From the NCBI RefSeq assembly GCF_003625475.1, contig NZ_RAIQ01000013.1, forward strand, positions 1 through 34,828: a stretch of 34,828 bases of DNA, written 5' to 3'. Shown here piece by piece: positions 25,119-33,838 of the stretch. Numbering within the stretch: position 1 is the first letter of the stretch; every line of letters starts with the position of its first letter. The notes under the pieces are model-generated. The model searched no databases and was not told where the DNA came from. It was given only the letters and a program-made list of their open reading frames with translations. The translations under genes and the position numbers were made by a program. Origin of the DNA: Butyrivibrio sp. X503 (lineage in GTDB: Bacteria; Bacillota; Clostridia; Lachnospirales; Lachnospiraceae).

Positions 25119-26786
25119 ATGAAGAAACTATTTAAACTTTTGCCAATTGCATTAGCGTTTTTGATCGCAACAAGTCCGATGACTATTTACGCAGCAGAGG
25201 AAAAATCCGAAGCTGCAACAAGCGGAAGCTCGGAGGATATGGCGAGCATTGATCTTTCAGCAGAACAAACAGACTATCCCGAAGGAAACGAAGAGGAGAC
25301 CGAAGAAGAACAATATGCAGTTTCGACAGTAGAAAATGCTGTGGACGCCGGAAACGGTGTAGTCCAGATAAACTGCGTATACAAAGATGATGATGGCAAC
25401 AGTCACATCATCAAAGGATCGACCGGCTTCATTGTCGGAACAACAGGGGACAATGCCAAGCAGTATCTTATAACCAGTAAGCAAGGAATTGTGGCTGACA
25501 AAGATACTAGAAAAGCAGCAATCAGAAGCTTTGGTGTCAGCAAGGCTGATTTAAAAGACAAAGTCGACAATGTATCATACGAAGTCGTAGTAACAAAAGA
25601 TATGTCGATAGATTGCTCATTGTATCAACAAAGCGACGAGCTGGATCTTGCGGTATTTTCACTCAGCGAGAATCTTGCAAACAGAAAACCGCTTTCGATA
25701 TATACATCGGATGACGGATATACAAATGATCTGCCATATAAAACAACAGATCGTGTACATTCCATAGGATTTCCGGATGCAATAAGCTATGATGCGAATC
25801 CTGCTAAATATGACAAAGAGGATGTCATCATATCATCAGGAAAGATTAACAATATTCACAGCTTAAATGATGTATATGTTATCACTCATGATGCGGAAGT
25901 AGGTGCAAATAACTGTGGCGGACCGCTCGTAAATGAAAGCGGCGATGTTGTTGGAATGAACGTCCTCAAAAAGGACGGACAATACTCCGTAGCAATTGAC
26001 TCGACAGAGATTGTCGATGTTCTGGATGCATTCGGAATTGAATACAACAAACTCACGCCCGGAACGATTAAACCGGCTATAGAGGCATCGACCGAAACTT
26101 CAGTAATTATTATACCACCCGCGCCACCGGAACCGGGACCGGCTCCGACACCTAAGTGGTTGATCGCGGTTATCATAGCAGTTTGTGTGCTTTTGGTAGC
26201 GATTATTGTAGCGGTAGTATTTCTTCTTGCCGGTAAAAAAGTAGTTCACACCGAAGAAGAAAAACAAAAAATTGCACAACAAAAAGCAGAGAAAAAGGCA
26301 GAGAAGGAAGCAAAGAAGGCTAAGAAAAACGAGATAGAAAGACCGTTCCCCAAAGTTCCGTCAGGAAACATTAACACTAACCAGAGCGGCGGAACCGGAA
26401 TGGAGACCAATATGCTTTCAAAAGAAGATGACTCAAGTACAACACTTCTTTCTGAAGGACCAATCATCAACAAGGGACAGAGTGGTTCGGTTAAAGGAGG
26501 AACACTTATCAGAAAGAAGACCGGTGACAACATTCTTCTTTGCAAAGCAGAAACAACCATCGGAAAAGATTCACTTCATGTTGATTATTGCATACGCGAT
26601 AACAGCGCAATTAGCAGAGTACATGCAGCATTTACCGTTAATTCGCAGGGAGTATGCATAGTAGATAAAAATTCTACGAACGGTACGTTTGTAAATGGAA
26701 CTAAGCTCGGGGCTAATGAGTCCAGGATGCTTAATAAAGGGGACATAATAAGACTGGCAAATGAGGAATTCGAGTATAGAAAGTAA
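25119..26786 (+). CDS. membrane protein: extracellular trypsin-like pseudoprotease, cytoplasmic FHA domain
   Basis: A 555-residue protein with a signal peptide (ending TIYA), an acidic linker, a trypsin-like domain (about 75-310), a Pro-rich stalk (PPAPPEPGPAPTP), one membrane helix (347-371), a charged coiled segment and a C-terminal FHA domain (about 473-555). The protease motifs are damaged: the catalytic-His position in LITSKQGIV is Q122, the Ser position in GANNCGGPL is C266, while D176 (LDLAVF) is kept. It is therefore probably a binding domain, not an active protease. The FHA has G482, S499-R-x-H502 and N521-G-T, so it should bind phosphothreonine. A Thr-rich segment (ETNML, STTLLSEG) precedes it. 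The last 26 bases overlap the essC frame. Confidence 0.88.
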   Translation: MKKLFKLLPIALAFLIATSPMTIYAAEEKSEAATSGSSEDMASIDLSAEQTDYPEGNEEETEEEQYAVSTVENAVDAGNGVVQINCVYKDDDGNSHIIKGSTGFIVGTTGDNAKQYLITSKQGIVADKDTRKAAIRSFGVSKADLKDKVDNVSYEVVVTKDMSIDCSLYQQSDELDLAVFSLSENLANRKPLSIYTSDDGYTNDLPYKTTDRVHSIGFPDAISYDANPAKYDKEDVIISSGKINNIHSLNDVYVITHDAEVGANNCGGPLVNESGDVVGMNVLKKDGQYSVAIDSTEIVDVLDAFGIEYNKLTPGTIKPAIEASTETSVIIIPPAPPEPGPAPTPKWLIAVIIAVCVLLVAIIVAVVFLLAGKKVVHTEEEKQKIAQQKAEKKAEKEAKKAKKNEIERPFPKVPSGNINTNQSGGTGMETNMLSKEDDSSTTLLSEGPIINKGQSGSVKGGTLIRKKTGDNILLCKAETTIGKDSLHVDYCIRDNSAISRVHAAFTVNSQGVCIVDKNSTNGTFVNGTKLGANESRMLNKGDIIRLANEEFEYRK

Positions 26787-29700
26787 TACACTCAGATACA
26801 AACTCATAGTGTATGGAAACAAACTATATAAAGAAACGATCATTCCCGAAGATGTTGAAACAATTGTGATAGGAACGTGCAAGGAAGCACAGATCCGTTT
26901 GCCCGAAGGATTCTTTTCGGACGACTTTAAAGTCACATTGCAGAAGCAGGCAAAAAGCTACGTTATGGTATGCCAGTCCGGAAATTATATTCTCAATGCC
27001 AACGGCAGTAAAGAATATATGCATGATTTTTCGCCGGGCGACAGGGTGAGTATTTGTTATGAAGAAACAGATATAGTTGCCATCCGATTGAATTTTTCAT
27101 TGGATTTCGGAGCCGCCCAAGAAGATTATGCGCTTCGCATAGAAACCGGAGAAACATCGGTAATTACCATAGGCGGAGAAAACTGCGATATCAAGATAAA
27201 TAACTCGGATATCAAAGATGAGAAATGTGTCATAAGAAAAGACGGAGACGGGTATCTGGTAGATACTTCAGATCTTAAATATGGCGCTGAGATCAATGGC
27301 ATCACTTACAAAGGAAATGCTTTACGACTTAAAAACAAGCAGTTTTTGACAGTATACGGAATATCATTTTACGCAATAGACGGAGAGCTTTGCACCGTAT
27401 CCGACGGAACTGTGGAGACCAACCTAAAGGCTTATATAATCAAGGAACAGAACAACCAGTTCAAGTATCCTGAGTTTATCAAGAATGTACGACTTCAGTA
27501 TTTACAGCCGGAAGAGCGAATAAATGTTATTCCGCCTAAAGCTGAAGCACAGCAGCAATCGATTTTGTCACTTATAACCATGTTCCCGATGCTCATCATG
27601 ATGTTCATGATGATGGCGATGAGAAGTAGGATGTATGGCGGCGGATCCGGCGGAAACGCATATATGATAATGTATGGACTTATGTACGGATGTACAGCCG
27701 GAATGTCGATCGTTATGTTCTTTGTAAATAGAAAAAAAGTCAAAGAGCAGAACAAGAGAAGGGTTGAGGTATATAACGAATACATAAGGAAAAAAGACGA
27801 TGAGATAAAAAAAGAACGTGAAGAAGAACGCGTTATTGCTCAAAAGATGAACATCCTTCCTGAAGAGATGGTTAATCAGATTCAGAATTTTGATGCAAGA
27901 CTTTTTGAAAAAGCCAGGGATCATAAAGATTTTTTGGATGTTCCCATTGGTCTTGGAAAAGTAAAAGCAATAAACCAGGTTGCATTCAGAGAGCAGGAAG
28001 AGTTGGATACGACAGATCCGCTAATGGAGTATCCCAAGGAGCTTCATGATAAGTATGAGACGATGGAAAACATGCCCATAGCTCTTCATCTAAAAAATGT
28101 CAACGCGATAGGTTTTGTAGGAGAGCGTCCCAAGCTTCTTAGTCTGGTTCGCAATATGATGCTTACCTTGGCAGGACAGCACTTCTTCAATGACGTGAAG
28201 TTTTACCTTCTTATGCATGAGGAAGATGTACAGGATTTTAGCTGGACCAGATGGCTTCAGAACCTGTCAGACAGAGGTGTCAGAAATATCATGTACGATA
28301 CCGAGAGTAAAAAGATCGTACTTGATAAGATGTATAACGAATTATCCGCGAAAGAAAACTCCGGTAATTCGAGTTCAACGGAAAGAAAAAATGGGGAATC
28401 TGTTCACTATATTGTATTTGCATATAGGTCTAAAGAATTAATCGAACATCCCATTACCAATTATATAAAAAGAGCTAAGGATCTAGGATTTACATTTTTG
28501 TTCTTTGATGAACATAAAGAACTTCTTCATGAAGCGTGTGATGAGCTCGTTTATCTTGACAGTGACGGAAACCGAGGATTTATCCAAGAGGCAGCAGATG
28601 CAGTCAAGATGCAAGGCTTCGAATATCCTGAGCTTACACTAAAGCAGGCGGCAGATGCAGCTATTAAGCTTGCATGTGTTCATATAAATGAGATCAGCTT
28701 GGAAAGCACCTTGACAAAGAATATATCATATTTCCAGCTCTACAACATCTTGACACCCTATGATCTTAGAGTGGGTGAAAGATGGGCATCCGCCAAGATC
28801 TTTGATGGAATGGCGGTTCCTATAGGAGTAGATGCTTCGGGTAGCAAAGTGTGCCTGGATATACATGAGAAAGGTCACGGACCTCACGGTCTTGTAGCCG
28901 GAACGACAGGTGCCGGAAAATCAGAGCTTCTTCAAACTTATGTATTATCAATGTGTACAAATTTTCATCCGTATGAAGTCGGATTTATTATCATCGACTT
29001 TAAGGGTGGTGGAATGGCCAACCAGTTTAAAAAGCTTCCACACCTTAACGGAGCAATTACAAACATTGACGGTAAGCAGGTTAACCGTTCGCTTATGTCT
29101 ATAAAAGCGGAACTGATGAAGAGGCAGAGATTATTTGCCGAAGCTGAAGTCAATGCAATAGATAATTACATTGACCTCTATAAAAAAGGCGAAGTAAAAA
29201 TTCCGCTTCCGCATCTCATTCTTATTGTCGACGAGTTCGCCGAGCTCAAAGCTGATCAGCCTGAATTCATGCAAGAGCTTATAAGCGCGGCTCGTATAGG
29301 TCGAAGCTTGGGAGTACATCTCATACTTGCGACGCAAAAGCCTGCCGGTGTAGTAAACGATCAGATCTGGAGCAACTCAAGATTTAAGCTCTGCCTTAAA
29401 GTGCAAGACAGGAGTGATTCAAACGAAGTACTTAAATCCCCGCTTGCCGCAGAGATCAGAGAACCCGGTCGATGTTATCTTGAAGTCGGCAACAACGAGA
29501 TATTCCAGCTCCTCCAATCCGCTTACAGCGGAGCTCCTGCGGGAGTCGGAGTTGTTGATCAGAAAAGTAAATATGATCTGGCAATGGTAAATCTCGTCGG
29601 TAAAAGGAGAGTCTTTTATCATCAGGAGCCGGAAAAAGAGGATGCAACATTAACGCAATTGGATGCGGTTGTTGATTATATAGCCGAGCATTGTGCAAAT

Positions 29701-31347
29701 AACGGAATAGAAAAGTTATCACCTATCTGTTTGCCGCCTCTTGAAGAAAACATAGTTTATAAGAGTAAGGATGAAAGCGTCAAGGATACAGATGTCATAG
29801 TTCCGATAGGAATATATGACGATCCGGAAAACCAGGCGCAGGAAGTAATTTCTCTTAACCTTACCAAAGAGAATACATTTGTTATCGGATCTGCTCTTAG
29901 TGGAAAGACTAATCTTATTCAGACTATCGTAAGAGGAATTACGGATAACTATGGCGCAGATGAAGTATCGATCTACATCATTGATTTTGCATCCATGATT
30001 CTTAGAAATTTTTCGTCACTTGCCTATGTGGGCGGTGTTGTGACAATTAAAGATGATACAATGCTGCGACAATTGTTTTCTATAATTGACTCAATTATAG
30101 ATGAAAGACAGAAGCTGTTTGCAGACATGGGACTTAGTTCATTCTCGTCATATAGGGAAGCGGGATATAAAGAACTGCCACAGATTATCGTGGTTATGGA
30201 AAATTATTCCGCGCTAAGATCGGTCTACGAGGATTATGAAGAGGGATTCCTTAATCTTTGTCAGGATGGTCTGGCAGTTGGTATATCTGTGATAGTTACC
30301 AATCCAACTTCTTCCGGAATAGGCTTTAAACTGCTTACTAATTTCGGAAGGAAAATAGCTTATTACTGTAATGATTCAGGTCAATACGGAAATATATTTG
30401 ACAGATGCAGGTTAGAACCTGATGAAGTTGCAGGAAGAGCAATAACAACAATAGATGGCCAGATAAGAGAGTTTCAGACGTATCTGTCATTCGATGCAAA
30501 GAAAGAAATTGAGAAAATCGATAAGATCAAGGAATTTGTCAAAGAGACTAATGCCAAGTGTGGAAACAATCATGCTTACAGAATCCCGACTATTCCCGAA
30601 GACGTTACCGAAAAATATCTGGAGGAAACATACGGAAGTCAGCTTGAGCACATTAAAGAATATGAGATACCCATTGGTATCAACTATTCGACAATCGAGC
30701 CTGAATATTTGTATTTGATGAAATCAACTCTATTCTCAATTATGGGAAGAGAGGAAACCGGAAGATTTGAGTTTATCAAGTCTATGCTAGAGAGGCTTAA
30801 CAAATACAATGATACAGCTCCCATTAAATTATATGTAGTAGACAGCGTTTCCAGAGAACTGGCATTTGCGCAGGAACTCGATATAACAGTTAGATACACG
30901 ATATCTGCAAATACGGTTTGCGAATATATCAGAGAAATATCAGAGGAACTTGGAAGAAGATATGATGAAATGGAAGAAGATCCGGATTCATTAGCCAAAG
31001 AACCGATGCTGATGCTTATTATAAATTCGCAGTTGTCCGCAGATATGATTTTGAAAGACGCTGAAGCTTTTCAGAGGTATGAGGTTATTGTCAGCAAGCT
31101 TAGAGGTTATCGGGCTTGTATTGTGCACTCCAATCTTGAGAATATTGCTATTAGTTTCAAATCCGGAGAGATACTTAAACAGATTTCGCAAGAAGCAACG
31201 CATATCATGTTTGAAAATGCAGGCTTCATAAAACCTGTTGAGTTACCTATCTCCTTTGTGAAAAAGAATAGCAAGAAGCTTGAGAAGACAGATGCATTTT
31301 ACATAGAAACAGGCGTAATAAATAAGATCAAAACTATTACGTCATAA
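26761..31347 (+). CDS. essC: type VII secretion FtsK/SpoIIIE ATPase (EssC/YukBA type)
   Basis: A 1528-residue motor ATPase of Firmicutes T7SS. Two FHA-like domains (about 10-235) come first, then two membrane helices (about 269-291 and 300-325) and the FtsK/SpoIIIE domains. Domain 1 has Walker A GTTGAGKS (about 713-720), Walker B LILIVDEFAEL and ILATQKPAGVV. Domain 2 has GSALSGKT (about 1043-1050). Domain 3 has only GREETGRF in place of a P-loop. Long stretches, such as HEKGHGPHGLVAGTTGAGKS, match EssC. The ATG overlaps the previous gene by 26 bases with no good ribosome site, so translation is probably coupled. It energises export of WXG100-like or LXG substrates. Confidence 0.95.
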   Translation: MRNSSIESNTLRYKLIVYGNKLYKETIIPEDVETIVIGTCKEAQIRLPEGFFSDDFKVTLQKQAKSYVMVCQSGNYILNANGSKEYMHDFSPGDRVSICYEETDIVAIRLNFSLDFGAAQEDYALRIETGETSVITIGGENCDIKINNSDIKDEKCVIRKDGDGYLVDTSDLKYGAEINGITYKGNALRLKNKQFLTVYGISFYAIDGELCTVSDGTVETNLKAYIIKEQNNQFKYPEFIKNVRLQYLQPEERINVIPPKAEAQQQSILSLITMFPMLIMMFMMMAMRSRMYGGGSGGNAYMIMYGLMYGCTAGMSIVMFFVNRKKVKEQNKRRVEVYNEYIRKKDDEIKKEREEERVIAQKMNILPEEMVNQIQNFDARLFEKARDHKDFLDVPIGLGKVKAINQVAFREQEELDTTDPLMEYPKELHDKYETMENMPIALHLKNVNAIGFVGERPKLLSLVRNMMLTLAGQHFFNDVKFYLLMHEEDVQDFSWTRWLQNLSDRGVRNIMYDTESKKIVLDKMYNELSAKENSGNSSSTERKNGESVHYIVFAYRSKELIEHPITNYIKRAKDLGFTFLFFDEHKELLHEACDELVYLDSDGNRGFIQEAADAVKMQGFEYPELTLKQAADAAIKLACVHINEISLESTLTKNISYFQLYNILTPYDLRVGERWASAKIFDGMAVPIGVDASGSKVCLDIHEKGHGPHGLVAGTTGAGKSELLQTYVLSMCTNFHPYEVGFIIIDFKGGGMANQFKKLPHLNGAITNIDGKQVNRSLMSIKAELMKRQRLFAEAEVNAIDNYIDLYKKGEVKIPLPHLILIVDEFAELKADQPEFMQELISAARIGRSLGVHLILATQKPAGVVNDQIWSNSRFKLCLKVQDRSDSNEVLKSPLAAEIREPGRCYLEVGNNEIFQLLQSAYSGAPAGVGVVDQKSKYDLAMVNLVGKRRVFYHQEPEKEDATLTQLDAVVDYIAEHCANNGIEKLSPICLPPLEENIVYKSKDESVKDTDVIVPIGIYDDPENQAQEVISLNLTKENTFVIGSALSGKTNLIQTIVRGITDNYGADEVSIYIIDFASMILRNFSSLAYVGGVVTIKDDTMLRQLFSIIDSIIDERQKLFADMGLSSFSSYREAGYKELPQIIVVMENYSALRSVYEDYEEGFLNLCQDGLAVGISVIVTNPTSSGIGFKLLTNFGRKIAYYCNDSGQYGNIFDRCRLEPDEVAGRAITTIDGQIREFQTYLSFDAKKEIEKIDKIKEFVKETNAKCGNNHAYRIPTIPEDVTEKYLEETYGSQLEHIKEYEIPIGINYSTIEPEYLYLMKSTLFSIMGREETGRFEFIKSMLERLNKYNDTAPIKLYVVDSVSRELAFAQELDITVRYTISANTVCEYIREISEELGRRYDEMEEDPDSLAKEPMLMLIINSQLSADMILKDAEAFQRYEVIVSKLRGYRACIVHSNLENIAISFKSGEILKQISQEATHIMFENAGFIKPVELPISFVKKNSKKLEKTDAFYIETGVINKIKTITS

Positions 31348-31380
31348 CAAAAATAAATAAAAGGAAAAGGAGAAAAACGA

Positions 31381-31773
31381 ATGAGTAATGTAATGGGCAC
31401 TGATGGTGTTAGCTCTGCAGTAACAGGAGCAGTAGCAGGAGCAGTAGCAGGCGTAGTTGGTATTAATGACAGCGTCTTAGCTTCTGTTGCGGACAACATG
31501 AAATTAAAGCACAATGGCTTGTTGGAGTTGATCGAGGAGGCAAAGGCTAAGAGAGCGCAAGCCCAAGCAAGTGTAACAGGTCCGGAGCTGGAGCAGATTG
31601 ATTTATTGATTCGAGATATGGAGGAAAAAGCTGGTTTAGTTGCTGATAATATAGCTATGACACATAACCACATTCTTTCAACTCGAGGTGGATTTGCACA
31701 ACTTGGAAAAACTAACTGCAATATTATACGTGAATGCTACGAAGGCGCTACTACAGGTGGAACACTGGCATAA
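31381..31773 (+). CDS. small protein with glycine-zipper N-terminus, candidate T7SS substrate
   Basis: A 130-residue protein with no recognised family. AAGGAGAAAAACG precedes the ATG. Residues 10-27 are a small-residue hydrophobic segment with GxxxG-type spacing (TGAVAGAVAGVVG). Residues 37-100 look like two amphipathic helices split at S65-V-T-G-P, a helix-turn-helix hairpin of the size seen in Esx proteins, though there is no WxG. The C-terminus is Gly/Thr-rich with two cysteines (C113, C119). It lies 33 bases after essC and ends 14 bases before the next small gene. A secreted substrate, pore component or chaperone are all possible. Confidence 0.75.
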   Translation: MSNVMGTDGVSSAVTGAVAGAVAGVVGINDSVLASVADNMKLKHNGLLELIEEAKAKRAQAQASVTGPELEQIDLLIRDMEEKAGLVADNIAMTHNHILSTRGGFAQLGKTNCNIIRECYEGATTGGTLA

Positions 31774-31787
31774 AAGGAGGAAAAGAC

Positions 31788-32093
31788 ATGAGTTTAATGG
31801 ATCATATGATCGATGTAAATGGAGTTAATCAGTTAGGTGGAGAATTTTATGATCTTGGAGAGAGATATAAGACCCTCTTAGATCAGGTTGATGCTGAAGC
31901 CGAAAGGGCAAGCACAGAGGGAATGGTAGGCGATAATCAGTTGAAATTCCACTCTGTAACATCAACGATAAGCCCTACTATGATAAAGCAGGCAATGAAA
32001 GTAATGGGATTTGGTGAAGGTGCTAAGAAGATGGCAACAAATACTGTTAACACCGATAAAGAGCTTGCTTCAAATTATAATGTGAAGTCATGA
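31788..32093 (+). CDS. small Esx-sized protein without WxG, candidate T7SS component
   Basis: A 101-residue protein of unknown family. The frame is open from ATG 31734, but AAAGGAGG at 31773-31780 places the start at ATG 31788 (MSLMDHMID). It has the size of a WXG100 protein, and a helix at residues 16-42 includes Y21-D-L-G-E25, which matches the YxxxD/E secretion signal pattern, though here near the N-terminus. A glycine-containing turn (STEGMVGDN) precedes a second, shorter helical part. No tryptophan is present. Together with its two small neighbours it sits between essC and yukD, where T7SS substrates are often found. Confidence 0.75.
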   Translation: MSLMDHMIDVNGVNQLGGEFYDLGERYKTLLDQVDAEAERASTEGMVGDNQLKFHSVTSTISPTMIKQAMKVMGFGEGAKKMATNTVNTDKELASNYNVKS

Positions 32094-32100
32094 TCAACTG

Positions 32101-32135
32101 TTTGTAAGTCCGGGCGTTTTGTCCGGACTTACAAA
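32101..32135 (+). other. 13-bp perfect hairpin between T7SS genes
   Basis: TTTGTAAGTCCGG (32101-32113) pairs exactly with CCGGACTTACAAA (32123-32135) around a 9-base loop. No T-run follows (AACTT), and the ribosome site of the next gene is only 7 bases away, so it is not an ordinary terminator. It more likely stabilises the upstream mRNA or adjusts expression of the downstream gene. Confidence 0.75.
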
Positions 32136-32154
32136 AACTTATAGGAGGAAAGCT

Positions 32155-32547
32155 ATGTCAGATTATGAAATGGATAACTATGATGCAGCTGCGGAAGAAG
32201 AAAGACGAAGAGAAGAGAGACGAGCTGCAATAAGAGCTGCTATAGCTGCTCTCAGAGCAAAAATAAACAGACTCAGAGAATTTCTTGACGCGTTGCTTGG
32301 AAAGCAAGAAGCAAGTAGCGGCGAAGTACATGAACCCGAGACGGAATATGATCTTACGGTTTCGGAAGATATTGCGCATTGGACAGGTAGTCGTGAACAA
32401 CGCGGAGAAGGCAAGCAAGGTAGTACCGGAGGAGATGTAGGATTTTTTGAGTCGGGAATAAGTCAGGTTATAGCACAGATAGAAAGATTGATAGCGAGAT
32501 ATGAAGAGGAAATTTCAGCGCTTGAAAGCGAACTGGCATCAATCTGA
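32155..32547 (+). CDS. YwqH-like coiled-coil protein with HWxG motif (T7SS accessory)
   Basis: A 130-residue protein starting at ATG 32155 behind AGGAGG (32143-32148); an upstream in-frame start at 32119 lies inside the hairpin and is rejected. A basic/acidic coiled coil (12-50) is followed by a loop with H75-W-T-G78 and a second coiled coil (100-130) ending in EEEISALESEL. A helix, a HWxG turn and a second helix is the layout of YwqH/DUF5082 proteins, WXG100-like partners of LXG toxins in Bacillus. The assignment rests on that short motif and the architecture. It may pair with one of the other small proteins or with a toxin outside the window. Confidence 0.7.
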   Translation: MSDYEMDNYDAAAEEERRREERRAAIRAAIAALRAKINRLREFLDALLGKQEASSGEVHEPETEYDLTVSEDIAHWTGSREQRGEGKQGSTGGDVGFFESGISQVIAQIERLIARYEEEISALESELASI

Positions 32548-32567
32548 TAAATATACGGGACTAAAAA

Positions 32568-32816
32568 ATGGACGATAAGGCGATTGTGATCTTTAAGATA
32601 AACCAGAATGAAATCGGTATTGATATAGAGATACCGCTAAACATAACTGCTAATGAACTTATATTTGGGTTAAATAAAGGCTTTAATCTGGGAATAAATA
32701 TGGACGATCCCACGCAATGCTACCTAAGGATGGAGAATCCGATAGGATTTCTAAGAGGAGACACCATGCTTAATGAATATGGGATAAGAAACGGATCGGT
32801 AATATATGTGGAGTAA
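32568..32816 (+). CDS. yukD: YukD/EsaB ubiquitin-like T7SS protein
   Basis: An 82-residue protein with the beta-grasp ubiquitin-like pattern: KAIVIFKINQNEIGIDIEIP, a helix (ANELIFGLNKGFN), and NEYGIRNGSVIYVE at the end, which matches the YukD/EsaB close (L..ygI.nGd.l.v). In Staphylococcus and Bacillus it is a small cytoplasmic protein needed for T7SS activity and binds the EssC or EssB part of the complex. The ribosome site is weak (GGGAC). The stop is followed directly by the next gene, whose ATG starts three bases later. Confidence 0.88.
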   Translation: MDDKAIVIFKINQNEIGIDIEIPLNITANELIFGLNKGFNLGINMDDPTQCYLRMENPIGFLRGDTMLNEYGIRNGSVIYVE

Positions 32817-32819
32817 TTG

Positions 32820-33821
32820 ATGAAAACTTTATTGTTTATCAGCTTTGATGAGGAATATGTAGTAAGCGTATTGGGAACCCTCGCAAGAAAAATATCCGAA
32901 GAGTATCAGCTGGATATCATAACAGACAAAGATTACCTTACCAGCTTTTTTGAGAAGCAACATAAGATAGATACTTTGATCATTGATGAAAAAATTCAGA
33001 TAGATATTCCGTCTAACCAAGCGGTAGGACGATTATATGTTGTAACTGAGACGGATGCTATTGGCGCATATCTTATAAGCAAGTATGCGGGAGCACAAGG
33101 TATTCTTAAAATCTTGGGATCGGGTTACAAAAGGCGCAGCAGAGGTTCCGTTAACAACGGCAAGACAAGAGTGCATGACATAGTAAGTATTGACGATACC
33201 GGGATTAAAACAATCGCAGCACTAACCATTGCCGGACAACTTGTGAAGTTTGGAAGAAAAGTATTATATCTGTCTGCGGATAACCTTCAGGATTTTAGTT
33301 ATGTTATGAAAGAAAAAGATGCTTTTTCTCAAGAGGAAGAGGCACTTATTTTAAATGCCGTGTCCAAAGGGATAACAGGCGATTTTTCTAAACTGGTAAA
33401 GAATGAAAACTTTGATTATATACCGCAGTTCAAACATCTTTTGTCATCGTACGGAATGTCTTCTGCTACAGTTTTTCAGCTTGCGGAAATAATAAAAGGA
33501 TTGGAAATATACGATGAGATAGTGATCGATCACCCCTATGGTTTTAACGCTGACAGTATTACAAGACTTGAGAACAGTAAGAGTGTGATCATTATAACGG
33601 ATAATAAAGAGAGCTCCGACAGGAAACTGAAAAAGCTTCTTGAAAATACAAGAGAGGTAGGAGAGAACAGCCTTATAATATACCATTCTGATGATGCAGC
33701 TGATGAAGTTCATTCGATGTACGGAGTGAATATCTGTGAAAAGATAAAAGATATTTCGGGCGGTATTGAAGAATTAATTGAAAACAAAATACTAAGAGAT
33801 ACAGCAGAGGCGATTTTGTAA
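32820..33821 (+). CDS. CpaE/MinD-like protein with degenerate P-loop
   Basis: A 333-residue protein. The start is ATG 32820 (a TTG is adjacent at 32817), with GGAG in the yukD end as ribosome site. Residues 1-100 resemble a receiver-like domain as in CpaE (LLFISFDEEYVVSVLGTL, DTLIIDE). From 119 the fold looks like a MinD/ParA ATPase: HDIVSIDDTGIKTIAALTIAGQL then FGRKVLYLSADNL, and EIVIDHPYGFNADS for the switch region. But the Walker A is D125-D-T-G-I-K130-T131 instead of KGGxGKT; only the final K-T remains. ATP binding is doubtful; it may have become a scaffold. CpaE proteins position secretion machines, so it may place the T7SS at a site in the membrane. Confidence 0.72.
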   Translation: MKTLLFISFDEEYVVSVLGTLARKISEEYQLDIITDKDYLTSFFEKQHKIDTLIIDEKIQIDIPSNQAVGRLYVVTETDAIGAYLISKYAGAQGILKILGSGYKRRSRGSVNNGKTRVHDIVSIDDTGIKTIAALTIAGQLVKFGRKVLYLSADNLQDFSYVMKEKDAFSQEEEALILNAVSKGITGDFSKLVKNENFDYIPQFKHLLSSYGMSSATVFQLAEIIKGLEIYDEIVIDHPYGFNADSITRLENSKSVIIITDNKESSDRKLKKLLENTREVGENSLIIYHSDDAADEVHSMYGVNICEKIKDISGGIEELIENKILRDTAEAIL

Positions 33822-33838
33822 AAACAGAGGATACAGAT

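Noticed and set aside
25119..26786. Active HtrA/DegP-type serine protease
   Set aside because: Catalytic His and Ser positions are Q122 and C266; calling it an active protease is not supported.
32101..32135. Hairpin taken as an intrinsic terminator
   Set aside because: No T-run follows; the ribosome site of the next gene does.
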